Part shown: positions 22,055-32,687 of the stretch, piece after piece
Layout of the letters: every line of letters starts with the position of its first letter
How positions within the stretch are numbered: the first letter of the stretch is position 1
The notes under the pieces: model-generated
What the model was told of the DNA's origin: nothing
Seen by the model: the letters and a program-made list of their open reading frames with translations, nothing else
Databases searched by the model: none
DNA from: Deinococcus sp. LM3
Lineage (GTDB): Bacteria > Deinococcota > Deinococci > Deinococcales > Deinococcaceae
NCBI RefSeq assembly: GCF_002017875.1
Contig: NZ_MUFV01000001.1
Coordinates: 1,017,501-1,081,500, forward strand
Reading direction: 5' to 3'
Length of the DNA stretch: 64,000 bases
Translations under genes and position numbers: made by a program

Positions 22055-22238
22055 AGACGCCCTCCGGCGGCGCGGAGGCGAGGCCCGAACGCTGAACCAC
22101 ACGGCCTGCCGCCGCTCAACCCGACCCCACCACTGCACACACGCCGCTTCACCTCAGCATTCTAGAGCCAGGGGGAGAGGCGGCGCAGTGAGACAGGGAA
22201 CATGGGGCCCGGCGCAGGCATCCCCGAGACGCCCGCTG

Positions 22239-22394
22239 TCAGGTGGCCGACAGGGGTTCCTGCGGGGAGCGTTGCAGGGCCGCCCTGAATTCGGCGAATT
22301 CCTCGCGGGTGACGGGCGGCACTTCCAGCGTATTCATGTGACGGACGATCAGGTAGACGAGGCAAAGCAGAACGACACACGCAGTCAGCAACAC
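22239..22394 (-). CDS. Small single-span membrane protein
   Basis: A 51-residue protein: one hydrophobic helix (LLTACVVLLCLVYLIV, residues 2-17), then RHMNTLEVPPVTREEFAEF and a soluble tail. GTG 22394 is chosen because a perfect AGGAG (minus strand, 22401-22405) lies 6 nt upstream; the upstream frame from ATG 22442 would put the RBS inside the gene. The function is unknown. A long perfect hairpin lies at 22641-22675, farther upstream. Confidence 0.6.
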   Translation of the reverse strand: MLLTACVVLLCLVYLIVRHMNTLEVPPVTREEFAEFRAALQRSPQEPLSAT

Positions 22395-22753
22395 AGAGAC
22401 CTCCTGTCTCAAGTCAATTAAGGTTGGATCAGGAATATACATGTAAATCAGATTAAGATCGTGTCACCCGCCTCATAACATGTGACAACAGTGAGAAAGT
22501 TCCTATTTTCGCCTTCCTCCCCCACCGCACTGCCGGGCCAGAGGGTGGCGTGCCGGTACGGAAGCCACAGAAGCCCCCGCCACGCACGGTGTTCATGGAC
22601 CGGCCGACCGGAACCGTTCCACAGACAGCACCCCAGACAGACAGAAGGTGTCTCTCGGCAGGCGACACCTTCTGTTTCATGTTGTCTTTTTGTCGTTCCG
22701 TTACCTGTCGTCAGACCGGGCTCTGCTTTCCATCACCCATCACCTGTCGGCCA
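22395..22753. other. Intergenic region with AT-rich leader
   Basis: No gene is seen over about 360 bases. The part next to the small membrane gene (22405-22500) is AT-rich for this genome, with TATATT-like boxes on the minus strand, and probably holds its promoter. TGTCAC and GTGACA words 14 nt apart (22470-22487 area) form a weak inverted repeat. A strong hairpin lies at 22641-22675, and CCATCACCCATCACC repeat words occur near 22730. Confidence 0.5.
22641..22675 (+). terminator. Perfect 12-bp hairpin, possible terminator of a plus-strand transcript
   Basis: ACAGAAGGTGTC pairs with GACACCTTCTGT around an 11-nt loop. A T-rich tail (TTCATGTTGTCTTTTTG) follows on the plus strand only, although both neighbouring genes read on the minus strand. 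It may end an unseen small RNA, or be a structured element in the leader of the small gene. Confidence 0.45.
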
Positions 22754-24487
22754 TCAACCCTGCCGAAGCGGCAGGTAGCGGGGTTGCCACGCGCGGTCGC
22801 GGATCACGGCTTCCAGTTCGTCGCGGGTCATGTTGCGGATGCGGCGTTCGGCGCACACGCCGTCGCGGATGGATTGCAGGGCGACGTTCACGGCCACCTG
22901 GATGCTCAGTTCGCGCAGGTCACTGATGGGCGGGTACACGCGCTCGCCGTACGTCTGCGTGAACTCGGCCAGGGTGCGGGCGGCTTCCATGACCATGTTG
23001 TCCGTGATCTCGCGGGCGCGGCTGGCGACCGCCCCGAAGCCCAGTCCCGGGAAGATGAAGGCGTTGTTGCCCTGTCCGACCGGGTAGCGTTTCCCCTCGT
23101 ATTCCACGTCGGGGAAGGGACTGCCGGACGCGATGATCGCGCCGCCGCGCGTCCAGTGGATCAGGTCGGCGGGGCGGGCCTCGACGTGGCTGCTGGGGTT
23201 GCTGAGTGGGAACACGATGGGCCGGGGCGTGAAGTCCAGCATCGCCTGGATGCTCTCCTGCCGGAACAGGCCGGGCACGCCCGTGAAGCCCAGCAGCGCG
23301 GTGGCGCGGGCGTTCACGATCACGTCGTGCATGCTGGGGTACTCGCCGTCGAACACCCAGCCGCTCAGGTCTTCCGAGCGGCGTGCGAAGCTCAGCTGCT
23401 GGTCTTCCAGGTCCGGCTGGCCGTGCATCAGCAGGCCGTGGCGGTCCACGACAAACACGCGGGCGTTCGCGTCCTCGGCGCTCAGCCCGTCGGCCTGCAG
23501 GCCGTGGCGGATGGCCATGGCCACGCCGATCCCGGCGGCCCCGGCGCCGACCACCACGAACACCTGTTCGCTCAGGCGTTCGCCCTTGAGGCGCGCGGCG
23601 CTGATCAGCCCGGCCAGTGCCATGGCGCCCGTGCCCTGAATGTCGTCGTTGAAGCTGGGCACCACGCGGCGGTAGCGTTCCAGCACCCGGAACGCCGTGC
23701 CCCGGCTGAAGTCCTCCCACTGGATGATCGCCTTCGGGTAACGGGCCGTGACCGCCTCGACGAACGCGTCCAGGAACTCGTCGTACGCGGCGCCGGTCAG
23801 GCGGCGGTGGTGGACGCCCAGGTACAGCGGGTCGTCGATCAGGTCCTGGCGGTTGGTGCCGACGTCCAGTTCGACCGGGAGGGTCTTGTCCGGCCCGACG
23901 CCCCCGGCGGCGGTGTACAGCGACAGTTTCCCGATGCTGATGGCCATGCCCCCGAAACCCTGATCCCCGATGCCCAGGATGGCGCTGGAGTCGGTGGCGA
24001 CGATCATGCGCACGTCGTTCACGGTGACGTTCTCCAGCATGTCGTCCACGCGGTCGATGTCGCCCGTGCTGACCGTGAAGCCGCGCGGGTAGCGGTAGTT
24101 GCTGGAGTAGTTCCGGACCGCCTCGCCGACCGTGGGCGTGTAGATGATCGGTAGCATCTCCTCGAGGTGGTCTTCGAGGATCGCGTAGAACAGCACCTCG
24201 TTGCGGTCCTGGAGGGCGCGCAGGTACTCGTGCTTTTCCAGGTCGGAGCCGCACTTGAGGTAACGCAGGTACGTGCGTTCCTTCTGCTCCTCGAAGGTGC
24301 TGGTGTGCGGCGGCACGAGGCCCTCGAGGCCCAGTTCCCGGCGTTCCTCGGGCGTGAAGGCGGTGGTCTTGTTCAGCAGCGGATTCTGCAGCAGCGCCAG
24401 TCCCGACACGTGAACGTCGATGTACCGCTGCCCCTGGGGGTCGCGTTTCACGTCGTAGTAACGGGAGACAGGAAGATTTTTCGGCAT
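22754..24487 (-). CDS. maeA: NAD-dependent malic enzyme
   Basis: Oxidative decarboxylation of malate to pyruvate, linking the TCA cycle to pyruvate. At 577 aa it is of the large (MaeA/SfcA) class. Motifs are IIYTPTVGEAVRNYS near residue 115, the catalytic and metal region WEDFSRGTAFRVLERY followed by FNDDIQGTG, and the dinucleotide-binding fold VVVGAGAAGIGVAMAI. The start ATG 24487 (MPKNLPVSRYYDVKRD) agrees with the family. Repeat words of the CCATCAACC type reach its stop codon. Confidence 0.94.
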   Translation of the reverse strand: MPKNLPVSRYYDVKRDPQGQRYIDVHVSGLALLQNPLLNKTTAFTPEERRELGLEGLVPPHTSTFEEQKERTYLRYLKCGSDLEKHEYLRALQDRNEVLFYAILEDHLEEMLPIIYTPTVGEAVRNYSSNYRYPRGFTVSTGDIDRVDDMLENVTVNDVRMIVATDSSAILGIGDQGFGGMAISIGKLSLYTAAGGVGPDKTLPVELDVGTNRQDLIDDPLYLGVHHRRLTGAAYDEFLDAFVEAVTARYPKAIIQWEDFSRGTAFRVLERYRRVVPSFNDDIQGTGAMALAGLISAARLKGERLSEQVFVVVGAGAAGIGVAMAIRHGLQADGLSAEDANARVFVVDRHGLLMHGQPDLEDQQLSFARRSEDLSGWVFDGEYPSMHDVIVNARATALLGFTGVPGLFRQESIQAMLDFTPRPIVFPLSNPSSHVEARPADLIHWTRGGAIIASGSPFPDVEYEGKRYPVGQGNNAFIFPGLGFGAVASRAREITDNMVMEAARTLAEFTQTYGERVYPPISDLRELSIQVAVNVALQSIRDGVCAERRIRNMTRDELEAVIRDRAWQPRYLPLRQG

Positions 24488-24568
24488 GACGCTCCAGCAT
24501 AGCGGCCGGGCGTTGTACCCGGTTCAGGCATGCCACGCACACAATGCACGCAGCCGCCCAGACAGGCC

Positions 24569-24603
24569 CCCCGCTCTGTTCAGGGCGTGAACAGAAAGGG
24601 GGC
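24569..24603 (-). terminator. Hairpin after the thioesterase gene
   Basis: TCTGTTCA and TGAACAGA pair around GGGCG, flanked by C and G runs that lengthen the stem. It lies 6 nt beyond the stop of the 24610-25035 gene. No clear T-run follows on the minus strand, so confidence is modest. Confidence 0.5.
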
Positions 24604-24609
24604 GGTGGG

Positions 24610-25035
24610 TCACGGCGTCCCGGTCTGCTCCGCCCAGCGTTGCCGGAGGGTGTCGAAGTTCGCGTCGATGCGCGCCTGCGGCAGCACCATCTGCGTGGTC
24701 GTGCCGTGCCCGATCTGGTCGCCGAGTTCGTTCACGGCGACCATGCGGGCGGTCACGCGCCGCCCCTCCTGCCGCTCGAAGGTGGCGGTCACGGTCACGC
24801 GCATGCCGGGCAGGGCGCTGGCGGTGTGCGTCACGTCCACCTGCGTGCCGATGCCGCCCTCGCCGTCTTCCAGGAACGGCAGGATGATCTTGCGGCCCGC
24901 CTCCTCGAAGTGCCGGGCCATCCAGTACGTGGCGTACACCGGGTGCAGTCGGCCCAGTTCGCCGAAATTCACGGTCATCTCGTCGGTCACGGTCACGCTC
25001 AACGTCTGCGTGAACCCCTCTGGAATGGCTTGCAT
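24610..25035 (-). CDS. Hotdog-fold thioesterase family protein
   Basis: A 141-residue hotdog-fold protein of the FlK/4HBT-like thioesterase type. The helix-capping segment LGRLHPVYATYWMARHFEEAGRKIILPFL is followed by GGIGTQVDVTHTASALPG and VTVTATFERQEGRRV, then HGTTTQMV at the end of the beta-sheet. The Thr/Glu/His residues typical of FlK-like members are plausible, but the substrate is unknown. It stands alone, with the BrkB-type gene divergent upstream. Confidence 0.85.
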   Translation of the reverse strand: MQAIPEGFTQTLSVTVTDEMTVNFGELGRLHPVYATYWMARHFEEAGRKIILPFLEDGEGGIGTQVDVTHTASALPGMRVTVTATFERQEGRRVTARMVAVNELGDQIGHGTTTQMVLPQARIDANFDTLRQRWAEQTGTP

Positions 25036-25153
25036 GCCCCGCAGGCTAGTGCGCGCCGGGGCTGCCTGGACACCCCGCCGTCCGGCCGGCAGGGCCGGGG
25101 GGCGCTCAACGGTCCCTTAAGCCGCTCTGGCGCACACTCACGGGGCCGGCACG

Positions 25154-25184
25154 TACACTGCCGGTCATGAAGGACCGCGCGTGA
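25154..25184 (+). promoter_or_regulatory. TACACT box and MKDRA mini-ORF before the BrkB gene
   Basis: TACACT (25154-25159) lies 7 nt before ATG 25167. That ATG opens a five-codon frame, MKDRA, whose TGA (25182-25184) overlaps the GTG (25181) of the next gene. The same bases supply AAGGA, 6 nt before GTG 25181, so they may just be a Shine-Dalgarno site. Confidence 0.5.
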
Positions 25185-26341
25185 CCCTCAAACCGGCCGA
25201 TATCTTCACGCTCCTGCGCGACGCCTTCCTCGCGTTCGGGCAGGACAAGGCTCCCCGGCTGGCGGCGGCCATCGCGTACTACGCCATGTTCAGCTTGGCG
25301 CCGCTGCTGCTGCTGGCCGTGCTGGTCGCCGGGCAATTCCTGAGCAGCGGCACCGTCCTGGACGACCTGTTCGGTCCGGCCGGGATCGTCGCGCAGAACC
25401 TGGGGCTGGAGGCGGCCGACTTCCTGCGCGGCCTGATCGACACGGACGCCCTGCAGAAAGGCAGCGTGATGGCCACCATCGCCGCGTTCGTGACGCTGTT
25501 CATGGGCGCCACCGGCCTGTTCGTGCAGCTTCAGGACGCCCTGAACTCGATGTGGGGTGCGGACCCCGGCCCGCCGCAGGGCTTCGTGAATGTCCTGTGG
25601 ACCCGCGTGAAGTCGTTCCTGATGATCCTGGGCATCGGGCTGCTGCTGATCGCGTTCCTGGGCGTGAACACGTACCTGTCCGCCATCGCGCAGCGGCTGG
25701 GAGACACCATCGGCGCGGGGGCGTTCTTCGTGCGGGCCGGGACGGCGCTGCTGTCTGTGCTGTTCCTGGCGCCGGTGTTTGCCGGGATCTACAAGGTGCT
25801 GCCCGACGTGAAACTGGAATGGCGCGAGGTGTGGGTGGGGGGGTTCTTCACGTCCACGCTGTTCACGCTGGGGCAGCTGGGCATCGGCCTGTACCTGGGG
25901 CAGGCAGCTCCAGGCAGCGCGTTCGGGGCGGCCGCCACGCTGATCGTGCTGCTGCTGTGGATCTACTACTCGGCCATGATCTTCTTCTTCGGCGCCGAGG
26001 TCACGTGGGTGTACTCGCAGAAGTTCGGCACGCACGCGGGCGGCGCGGCGAACACCGCCAAGAAAGAAGCCCTGGCCGCACAGGGCGCCGAGATCGACCC
26101 GACCGAGAGCAGCCAGGAACGCGACGCGAAACGGCAGGCGGACAGCCCGGTCCGCGACAGCCGGGGCCGGGTACTGGGCGTCCCGGTGCCGCGCGTGCTG
26201 CCCAGGGTGCCGCGCCGCGAGGAGGGGCGCGTACTGCCGACCGTGCGCGCCGCCATCTGGAACGCCGTGACTGCCGTGCTGGCCGTCCCGGCCGTGATCG
26301 TCCTGCGGGTGCTGGGCATCACGGGCGGCCGGCGGAAATAG
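25181..26341 (+). CDS. YihY/BrkB family inner-membrane protein
   Basis: A 386-residue YihY/virulence-factor-BrkB family protein (once thought to be RNase BN). It has the family's six hydrophobic helices, starting with AAIAYYAMFSLAPLLLLAVLVAG near residue 27, and the late LWIYYSAMIFFFGAEVTWVYS motif. A charged 75-residue linker then leads to a final hydrophobic stretch (VTAVLAVPAVIVLRVLGI). The function is not established; exporter or envelope roles have been proposed. GTG 25181 overlaps the mini-ORF stop described separately. Confidence 0.88.
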   Translation: MTLKPADIFTLLRDAFLAFGQDKAPRLAAAIAYYAMFSLAPLLLLAVLVAGQFLSSGTVLDDLFGPAGIVAQNLGLEAADFLRGLIDTDALQKGSVMATIAAFVTLFMGATGLFVQLQDALNSMWGADPGPPQGFVNVLWTRVKSFLMILGIGLLLIAFLGVNTYLSAIAQRLGDTIGAGAFFVRAGTALLSVLFLAPVFAGIYKVLPDVKLEWREVWVGGFFTSTLFTLGQLGIGLYLGQAAPGSAFGAAATLIVLLLWIYYSAMIFFFGAEVTWVYSQKFGTHAGGAANTAKKEALAAQGAEIDPTESSQERDAKRQADSPVRDSRGRVLGVPVPRVLPRVPRREEGRVLPTVRAAIWNAVTAVLAVPAVIVLRVLGITGGRRK

Positions 26342-26359
26342 TCGGCCCGCCCGCCGCCT

Positions 26360-27073
26360 TCAGTCCAGCGTGACGGGGTACGGCAGGGTGCCCTCGTAGA
26401 TGGCGCGGCCCACGATGGCCCCCTCGATGCCCTCGTCCTGAAGCAGGCGCACGTCGTCGGTGTTCGCCACGCCGCCGCCCACGATCAGGGTGTGCGCCCA
26501 CAGCTGCCGGACCTGGGCCATCAGGTCGCGGTCCAGGCCGCGCAGGGTGCCGTCGCGGGTCACGTCCGTGAAGATCAGGGTTTCCAGGCCCGCGTCGGCC
26601 AGGGCGGGGGTCAGGTCGCCGACCATCACGCCGCTGCCCTGCGCCCAGCCGTGCGTGGCGACCTCCAGGCCGCGCGCGTCCAGGCTGACGACCACCCGCT
26701 GCGGGCCATGCTCGGCGATCAGGTCGGTCACCATGGCGGGGTCCTTCACGGCGGCCGTGCCGATCACGACGCGCTGCACCCCCAGGCGCAGCAGGTCCCC
26801 GGCGGCCTCGCGGCTGCGGATGCCGCCGCCCACCTCGACCGGCACGCCCAGTTCGGCGGTGATCTGCGCGATCACGGCGCGGTTCTCGCCGCGTCCGGTG
26901 GCGGCGTCCAGGTCGACCAGATGCACCAGGGAGGCGCCCAGGCTCACCCAGTGGCGCGCGGCGTCGAGCGGCGAGTCGAAGTACACGGTCTCGCGGTCCG
27001 GGTCACCCTCGAACAGGCGGACGGCGCGGCCGGACTGGATGTCCACGCAGGGAATGATCAGCGGCAAACTCAT
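26360..27073 (-). CDS. hisA: Phosphoribosylformimino-AICAR ribotide isomerase HisA
   Basis: HisA converts ProFAR to PRFAR in histidine biosynthesis. It is a 237-residue TIM barrel with the two half-barrel catalytic aspartates in PCVDIQSGRAVRL and FTDVTRDGTLRG, and phosphate-binding motifs EVGGGIRS and IVGGGVAN. The start ATG 27073 has TATCCT (minus strand, 27081-27086) 7 nt upstream, so it is leaderless; the frame extending to 27163 crosses the divergent promoter. hisC is 4.4 kb away, so there is no his operon here. Confidence 0.95.
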   Translation of the reverse strand: MSLPLIIPCVDIQSGRAVRLFEGDPDRETVYFDSPLDAARHWVSLGASLVHLVDLDAATGRGENRAVIAQITAELGVPVEVGGGIRSREAAGDLLRLGVQRVVIGTAAVKDPAMVTDLIAEHGPQRVVVSLDARGLEVATHGWAQGSGVMVGDLTPALADAGLETLIFTDVTRDGTLRGLDRDLMAQVRQLWAHTLIVGGGVANTDDVRLLQDEGIEGAIVGRAIYEGTLPYPVTLD

Positions 27074-27143
27074 GCGCCACAGGATACGGGCCGCGCGGGG
27101 CGGCCGGGTCGCGCCGGGGGAACGCGGGGGGTACACTGCCCCC

Positions 27144-28292
<1,149 letters not shown>

Positions 28293-28358
28293 CCCTCCCC
28301 CACCCCTGACCGGCCGCTGCGCCGGCTTCCCCAGCAGCGCTGCCTCATCCGGAGGCCA

Positions 28359-28607
28359 TCAGAGGCCTCCACCCTGCCAGAGCAGCAGGGTCGCCAGTCC
28401 AACCACCACGGGCAGTGCCAGCCACAGCCAGCGGCCGGGCCGACGCCACACGGCGGCAATCAGGGCGGCCGCGCCGGTCAGGCCGCCGACCTGCGCGGCC
28501 AGCAGCGTGGGCCGGGGCACGCTGAACGCATAGGCGCTCATGTACAGGCCCAGCAGCGCGCACGCGGCGATCAAGAGCGAAAGCAGCAGTCTGGCAGGGA
28601 CGCCCAT
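28359..28607 (-). CDS. Small three-helix membrane protein, unknown
   Basis: An 82-residue, very hydrophobic protein with three helices (about residues 5-25, 32-53 and 57-77). Start ATG 28607 is 5 nt after TACGCT (minus strand, 28613-28618), which favours it over TTG 28613. No family was recognised. It lies downstream of tRNA-Leu on the same strand. Confidence 0.6.
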   Translation of the reverse strand: MGVPARLLLSLLIAACALLGLYMSAYAFSVPRPTLLAAQVGGLTGAAALIAAVWRRPGRWLWLALPVVVGLATLLLWQGGGL

Positions 28608-28663
28608 ATCCAAGCGTACCGCGCCGGACTGCCGGGGGCCGGATCACCGGGAACGCCATGCAA

Positions 28664-28698
28664 CAAGAAAGCCCCGGCATTGCTGCTGGGGCTTTCCT
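28664..28698 (-). terminator. Terminator after tRNA-Leu
   Basis: AAAGCCCC and GGGGCTTT pair around a 12-nt loop. On the minus strand a T-containing tail (CTTGTTGC) follows the stem. It starts a few nt beyond the tRNA 3' end. Confidence 0.75.
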
Positions 28699-28700
28699 TG

Positions 28701-28786
<86 letters not shown>

Positions 28787-28834
28787 CACCTTTGGTAATC
28801 TCGCCCGCGCTCGGGCGCGTTTCAGGGCTCGCTT

Positions 28835-28863
28835 ACTTTATAGGCGAGTGCCAGAACTGTCAA
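28835..28863 (-). promoter_or_regulatory. Housekeeping promoter of tRNA-Leu
   Basis: On the minus strand a perfect -35 box TTGACA (28858-28863) and a -10 box TAAAGT (28835-28840) are 17 nt apart. It points at the tRNA gene, with transcription expected to start about 40 nt before it. Confidence 0.8.
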
Positions 28864-28893
28864 CCCCCACCCCGCAAGGGCGGGGGCCGGAGT

Positions 28894-29697
<804 letters not shown>

Positions 29698-29754
29698 GGG
29701 GGGCATTCTCTCATCAACAGGTGAGGAGTGCGCCGCGCCCGCGCCCGGCCCACC

Positions 29755-29889
29755 ATACGGGTTCCGTCTGTTTCGCTGACAATCCGGAACTTCACCGGAT
29801 TGTCAGCTCCACGTCCGGAACCCGCTTCTCTCCTGCTCGCTTCGCTCGAATTGGACGGGTTTTGCAACCCATTCAATCGGAGTCCGTAT
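29755..29889 (-). repeat. Dispersed two-hairpin repeat, copy C (IS630-type MITE)
   Basis: A 135-bp copy in reverse orientation, ending in AATCGGAGTCCGTAT and starting ATACGGGTTCCGTC. It keeps the same two hairpins and the shared core GCTCCACGTCCGGAACCCG. It lies in the divergent space between the VC0807 gene and chrA, 22 nt before the chrA -10 box. Confidence 0.87.
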
Positions 29890-29923
29890 CACGTCCTGAC
29901 CTCCGGCCTGTACGATCCGGGGG

Positions 29924-31072
29924 ATGCGTGTTCTGGAAGTGTTTCTGGTGTTCCTGCGGCTGGGCCTGACGAGTTTCGGGGGGCCGGTCGCGCACCTGGG
30001 GTACTTCCGCGCGGAGTTCGTGACGCGCCGCGCGTGGCTGGGCGAGGCGGCGTACGCGGATCTGGTGGCGCTGGCGGGGTTCCTGCCCGGCCCGGCCAGT
30101 TCGCAGGTGGGCCTGAGCGTGGGCCTGCTGCGCGCCGGCTGGCCGGGCCTGCTGGCCGCGTGGGCGGGCTTCACGCTGCCCAGCGCCGCCCTGATGACGG
30201 CGCTGGCGCTGGGCCTGACCCGCCTGGGCGATCCGGGGCAGGCCGGGTGGCTGACCGGCCTGAAGCTCGCGGCGGTCGCGGTGGTCGCGCAGGCCGTGGC
30301 GGGCCTGTGGGCGTCGCTGGTCACGGACCGCGTGCGGGCAGGGCTGGCGCTGGGCACGGCGTCGGCGTTGCTGCTGCTGCCCGGCGCGAGCGCGCAGCTG
30401 CTGGCGCTGCTGGTGTGCGCGGGCGTCGGGTGGCGCTGGCTGTCCGGGCCGGTCGGTGCGGGGGGCGCGGCCCTGCCGCCCGTACCGGTGTCGCGCCGCG
30501 CCGGGACCGCGCTGCTGCTCCTGGCCGGGGCGCTGCTGCTGACGCTGCCGCTGCTGGCGCCGCTGGGGCCGGGCTGGGCCACGCTGGACGCCACGTACCG
30601 CGCCGGGGCGCTGGTATTCGGAGGCGGGCACGTGGTCCTGCCGCTGCTGGAGGGCAGTTTCGCGGCGCTGCCGGCCGCCACGTTCACGGCCGGGTACGGC
30701 GCGGCGAACGCCATGCCGGGACCGCTGTTCACCTTCGCCACGTTCCTGGGGGCCGCCGCGCACGGCCCGGCCGGGGCGCTGCTGGCCACGCTGGGCATCT
30801 TCCTGCCCGGCGCGCTGCTGATGGTCGGCGCTCTGCCCCACTGGGCGGCGCTGGCGGCCCGACCCGCCGCCCGCGCCGCGCTGGCCGGACTGAATGCCGG
30901 GGTGGTGGGCCTGCTGCTGGCGGCGCTGTACGACCCGGTCTTCACCAGCGCCGTGCGCGGCCCGCATGACCTCGCGCTGGCCGTGCTGGCCTACGCCGCC
31001 CTGACCGTCCTGCGGTGGCCCGCCTGGGCCGTGGTGCTGGCCTGCGCGGGCGTCGGGTGGGCGGCGCTGTAG
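29924..31072 (+). CDS. chrA: Chromate efflux transporter ChrA
   Basis: A CHR-family transporter of 382 aa that exports chromate in resistant bacteria. It has two homologous halves. The N-terminal half has LRLGLTSFGGPVAHLGYFR and the Pro-rich LAGFLPGPASSQVGLSVG; the C-terminal half has GALVFGGGHVVLPLLE and AMPGPLFTFATFLGAA. The bidomain length is normal. TACGAT (29911-29916) is 7 nt before ATG 29924, so it is leaderless. A MITE lies just upstream. No chrB-like regulator is next to it. Confidence 0.92.
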   Translation: MRVLEVFLVFLRLGLTSFGGPVAHLGYFRAEFVTRRAWLGEAAYADLVALAGFLPGPASSQVGLSVGLLRAGWPGLLAAWAGFTLPSAALMTALALGLTRLGDPGQAGWLTGLKLAAVAVVAQAVAGLWASLVTDRVRAGLALGTASALLLLPGASAQLLALLVCAGVGWRWLSGPVGAGGAALPPVPVSRRAGTALLLLAGALLLTLPLLAPLGPGWATLDATYRAGALVFGGGHVVLPLLEGSFAALPAATFTAGYGAANAMPGPLFTFATFLGAAAHGPAGALLATLGIFLPGALLMVGALPHWAALAARPAARAALAGLNAGVVGLLLAALYDPVFTSAVRGPHDLALAVLAYAALTVLRWPAWAVVLACAGVGWAAL

Positions 31073-31085
31073 GCCCCTTCAGGCA

Positions 31086-31439
31086 CTACACACCGGCCTC
31101 GTCCTGAAGGCCGTAGATGGTCAGGAACCGCCCCACGCGGGCGTGCAGGGTGGGCAGGGGCGCGACCTCGCCGCACACCCAGTCCGGCTGGTAGGCGCGG
31201 CACACGTGGGGGCGCGTGTCGTACACGGCGCACAGGTGCCCGCACCCCTGATCGGGTCCGAGGTTCACGCACGGCACGCCCAGCGGCTTACTCAGCGCGT
31301 GGATGTCCGGCGCGGCGCAGCAGGCCCCGCAGGCCGTGCAGTCCCGCGTGACCGGACTGCGCGGGGCCACACCGGCAGGCGGGGTGAACCGGGCCGTTTC
31401 CTGTGCCGTCAGGTGCAGCGGCCCGGCGACCCTGATCAA
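31086..31439 (-). CDS. YkgJ family cysteine-cluster protein
   Basis: A 117-residue protein of the YkgJ/UPF0153 family, with eight conserved Cys in the order C-T-A-C-G-A-C-C, C-V-N-L, C-G-H-L-C, C-R-A-Y and C-G, expected to bind zinc or an Fe-S cluster. The start is an unusual TTG at 31439, whose last two bases are the start of the hisC stop (TTGA overlap), so it is translated by coupling to hisC. No biochemical role is known. Confidence 0.87.
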   Translation of the reverse strand: MIRVAGPLHLTAQETARFTPPAGVAPRSPVTRDCTACGACCAAPDIHALSKPLGVPCVNLGPDQGCGHLCAVYDTRPHVCRAYQPDWVCGEVAPLPTLHARVGRFLTIYGLQDEAGV

Positions 31440-32521
31440 GCCAGTTCGGCCAGCGCGGCCAGCAGCGCGTCGTTCTCGGTGGGCGTGCCGACGGCCACGC
31501 GCAGGCAGCCTTCGAGCAGGTGCAGGCGGTCCTGGCGGCGCACGACGATCCCGCGTGACAGCAGGTGCGTGTAGGTGGTCCCGGCGTCCGGGGAGCGCAG
31601 CAGGAAGAAGTTAGAGCCGCTGGGCAGCGCCTCCAGGGTCGGGTGCGCGGCCACGGCCTCCAGCACGCGCGTCCGCTCGCGCAGGCCCTCGGCGACACGC
31701 TGCTGCACATAGGCAGGGTTTTCCAGCGCGACTTCCAAAGCCGTCTGGGCCAGCAGGCTGACGTTGAAGGCCGGCACAAGTTTCTGGAGCTGCCCGGCCA
31801 GTTCCGGGTGCGACAGCGCGTAACCCAGGCGCAGGCCCGCCAGTCCCCAGGCCTTGCTGAAGGTCCGCAGGCTCAGGCAGTGGGGGTTGGCGCGGATCAG
31901 GTCGCGGTGGTCCTGACCGCCGTACTGGTAGTACGCCTCGTCCAGCACCACGATCCAGCCCTGGGCCGCGTCGATCAGGGCGCGGATGTCGCGTTCGGCG
32001 TCCACGTGCCCGGTCGGGGCGTGCGGCTGCGTGATGTACAGCACGCCGGGCGCCCGGGCGGCCAGTTCGGCCTTCAGCGCCTCGACCGGCAGGCTGAAGT
32101 CCGCGTTCAGCGGCACCTGCACCAGTTCGGCGCCCAGCAGTTGCGCCTCCAGGGTGTACACGCTGAAGGTGGGGTTCACGGTCAGGACCGTCTGCCCGAT
32201 GCCGCCCAGTTCGGTCAGCAGCTTGATCAGGACGTTGCTGCCGGGCGTGACGACCACGCCGGCCGCGTCCCAGTCCTCGAACGCGGCGATGCGTTCACGC
32301 AGGGTGTCGGCGTGCAGATCCGGGTAACGGTTCCAGGGGCGGGCGGCCATGCGCGACAGGGCCTCGGCCTTCAGGTCCGCCGGGAAATCGTAGGGGTTCT
32401 CGTTCTGGTCGAGCTTGATGGGTACGTCCAGCGGCGTGAACGGGTAGGCGGGCACGTCGCGCACGGCGGCGCGCACCCCGGCCGGAGTGGTTCCGGCGTC
32501 GGCAGAGGGCGTGGAGGTCAT
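31436..32521 (-). CDS. hisC: Histidinol-phosphate aminotransferase HisC
   Basis: A PLP enzyme that makes histidinol phosphate in histidine biosynthesis; 361 aa. Fold-type I motifs include KLDQNENPYDFP at the N-terminus, NPTFSVY, VVLDEAYYQYGG (PLP-ring Asp) and LRTFSKAWGLAGLRLGY with the Schiff-base Lys. The Arg at the C-terminus (LRVAVGTPTEN) contacts substrate. ATG 32521 precedes a Ser/Thr/Ala-rich tail; the long upstream frame is not coding. It is divergent from the TetR gene. Confidence 0.94.
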   Translation of the reverse strand: MTSTPSADAGTTPAGVRAAVRDVPAYPFTPLDVPIKLDQNENPYDFPADLKAEALSRMAARPWNRYPDLHADTLRERIAAFEDWDAAGVVVTPGSNVLIKLLTELGGIGQTVLTVNPTFSVYTLEAQLLGAELVQVPLNADFSLPVEALKAELAARAPGVLYITQPHAPTGHVDAERDIRALIDAAQGWIVVLDEAYYQYGGQDHRDLIRANPHCLSLRTFSKAWGLAGLRLGYALSHPELAGQLQKLVPAFNVSLLAQTALEVALENPAYVQQRVAEGLRERTRVLEAVAAHPTLEALPSGSNFFLLRSPDAGTTYTHLLSRGIVVRRQDRLHLLEGCLRVAVGTPTENDALLAALAELA

Positions 32522-32687
32522 GGGGTTCGTTGTATCACCCGCCCCCCGCCGGGCGTCCACCCAGGCCAGACCCACGGCCGACCCCGCCCGACAGGCATTG
32601 GTACAGACGCCGCACCAAACGCCCGTTTGGCAGCGTGCTACCCTGCCCCTCAGGAGCGCCGCACGCCACGCGCCCACCCCCACGACC

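Noticed and set aside
25106..26035. Minus-strand frame of 309 codons
   Set aside because: It is antisense to the BrkB-family gene and Gln/Arg-rich, as expected of a shadow frame.
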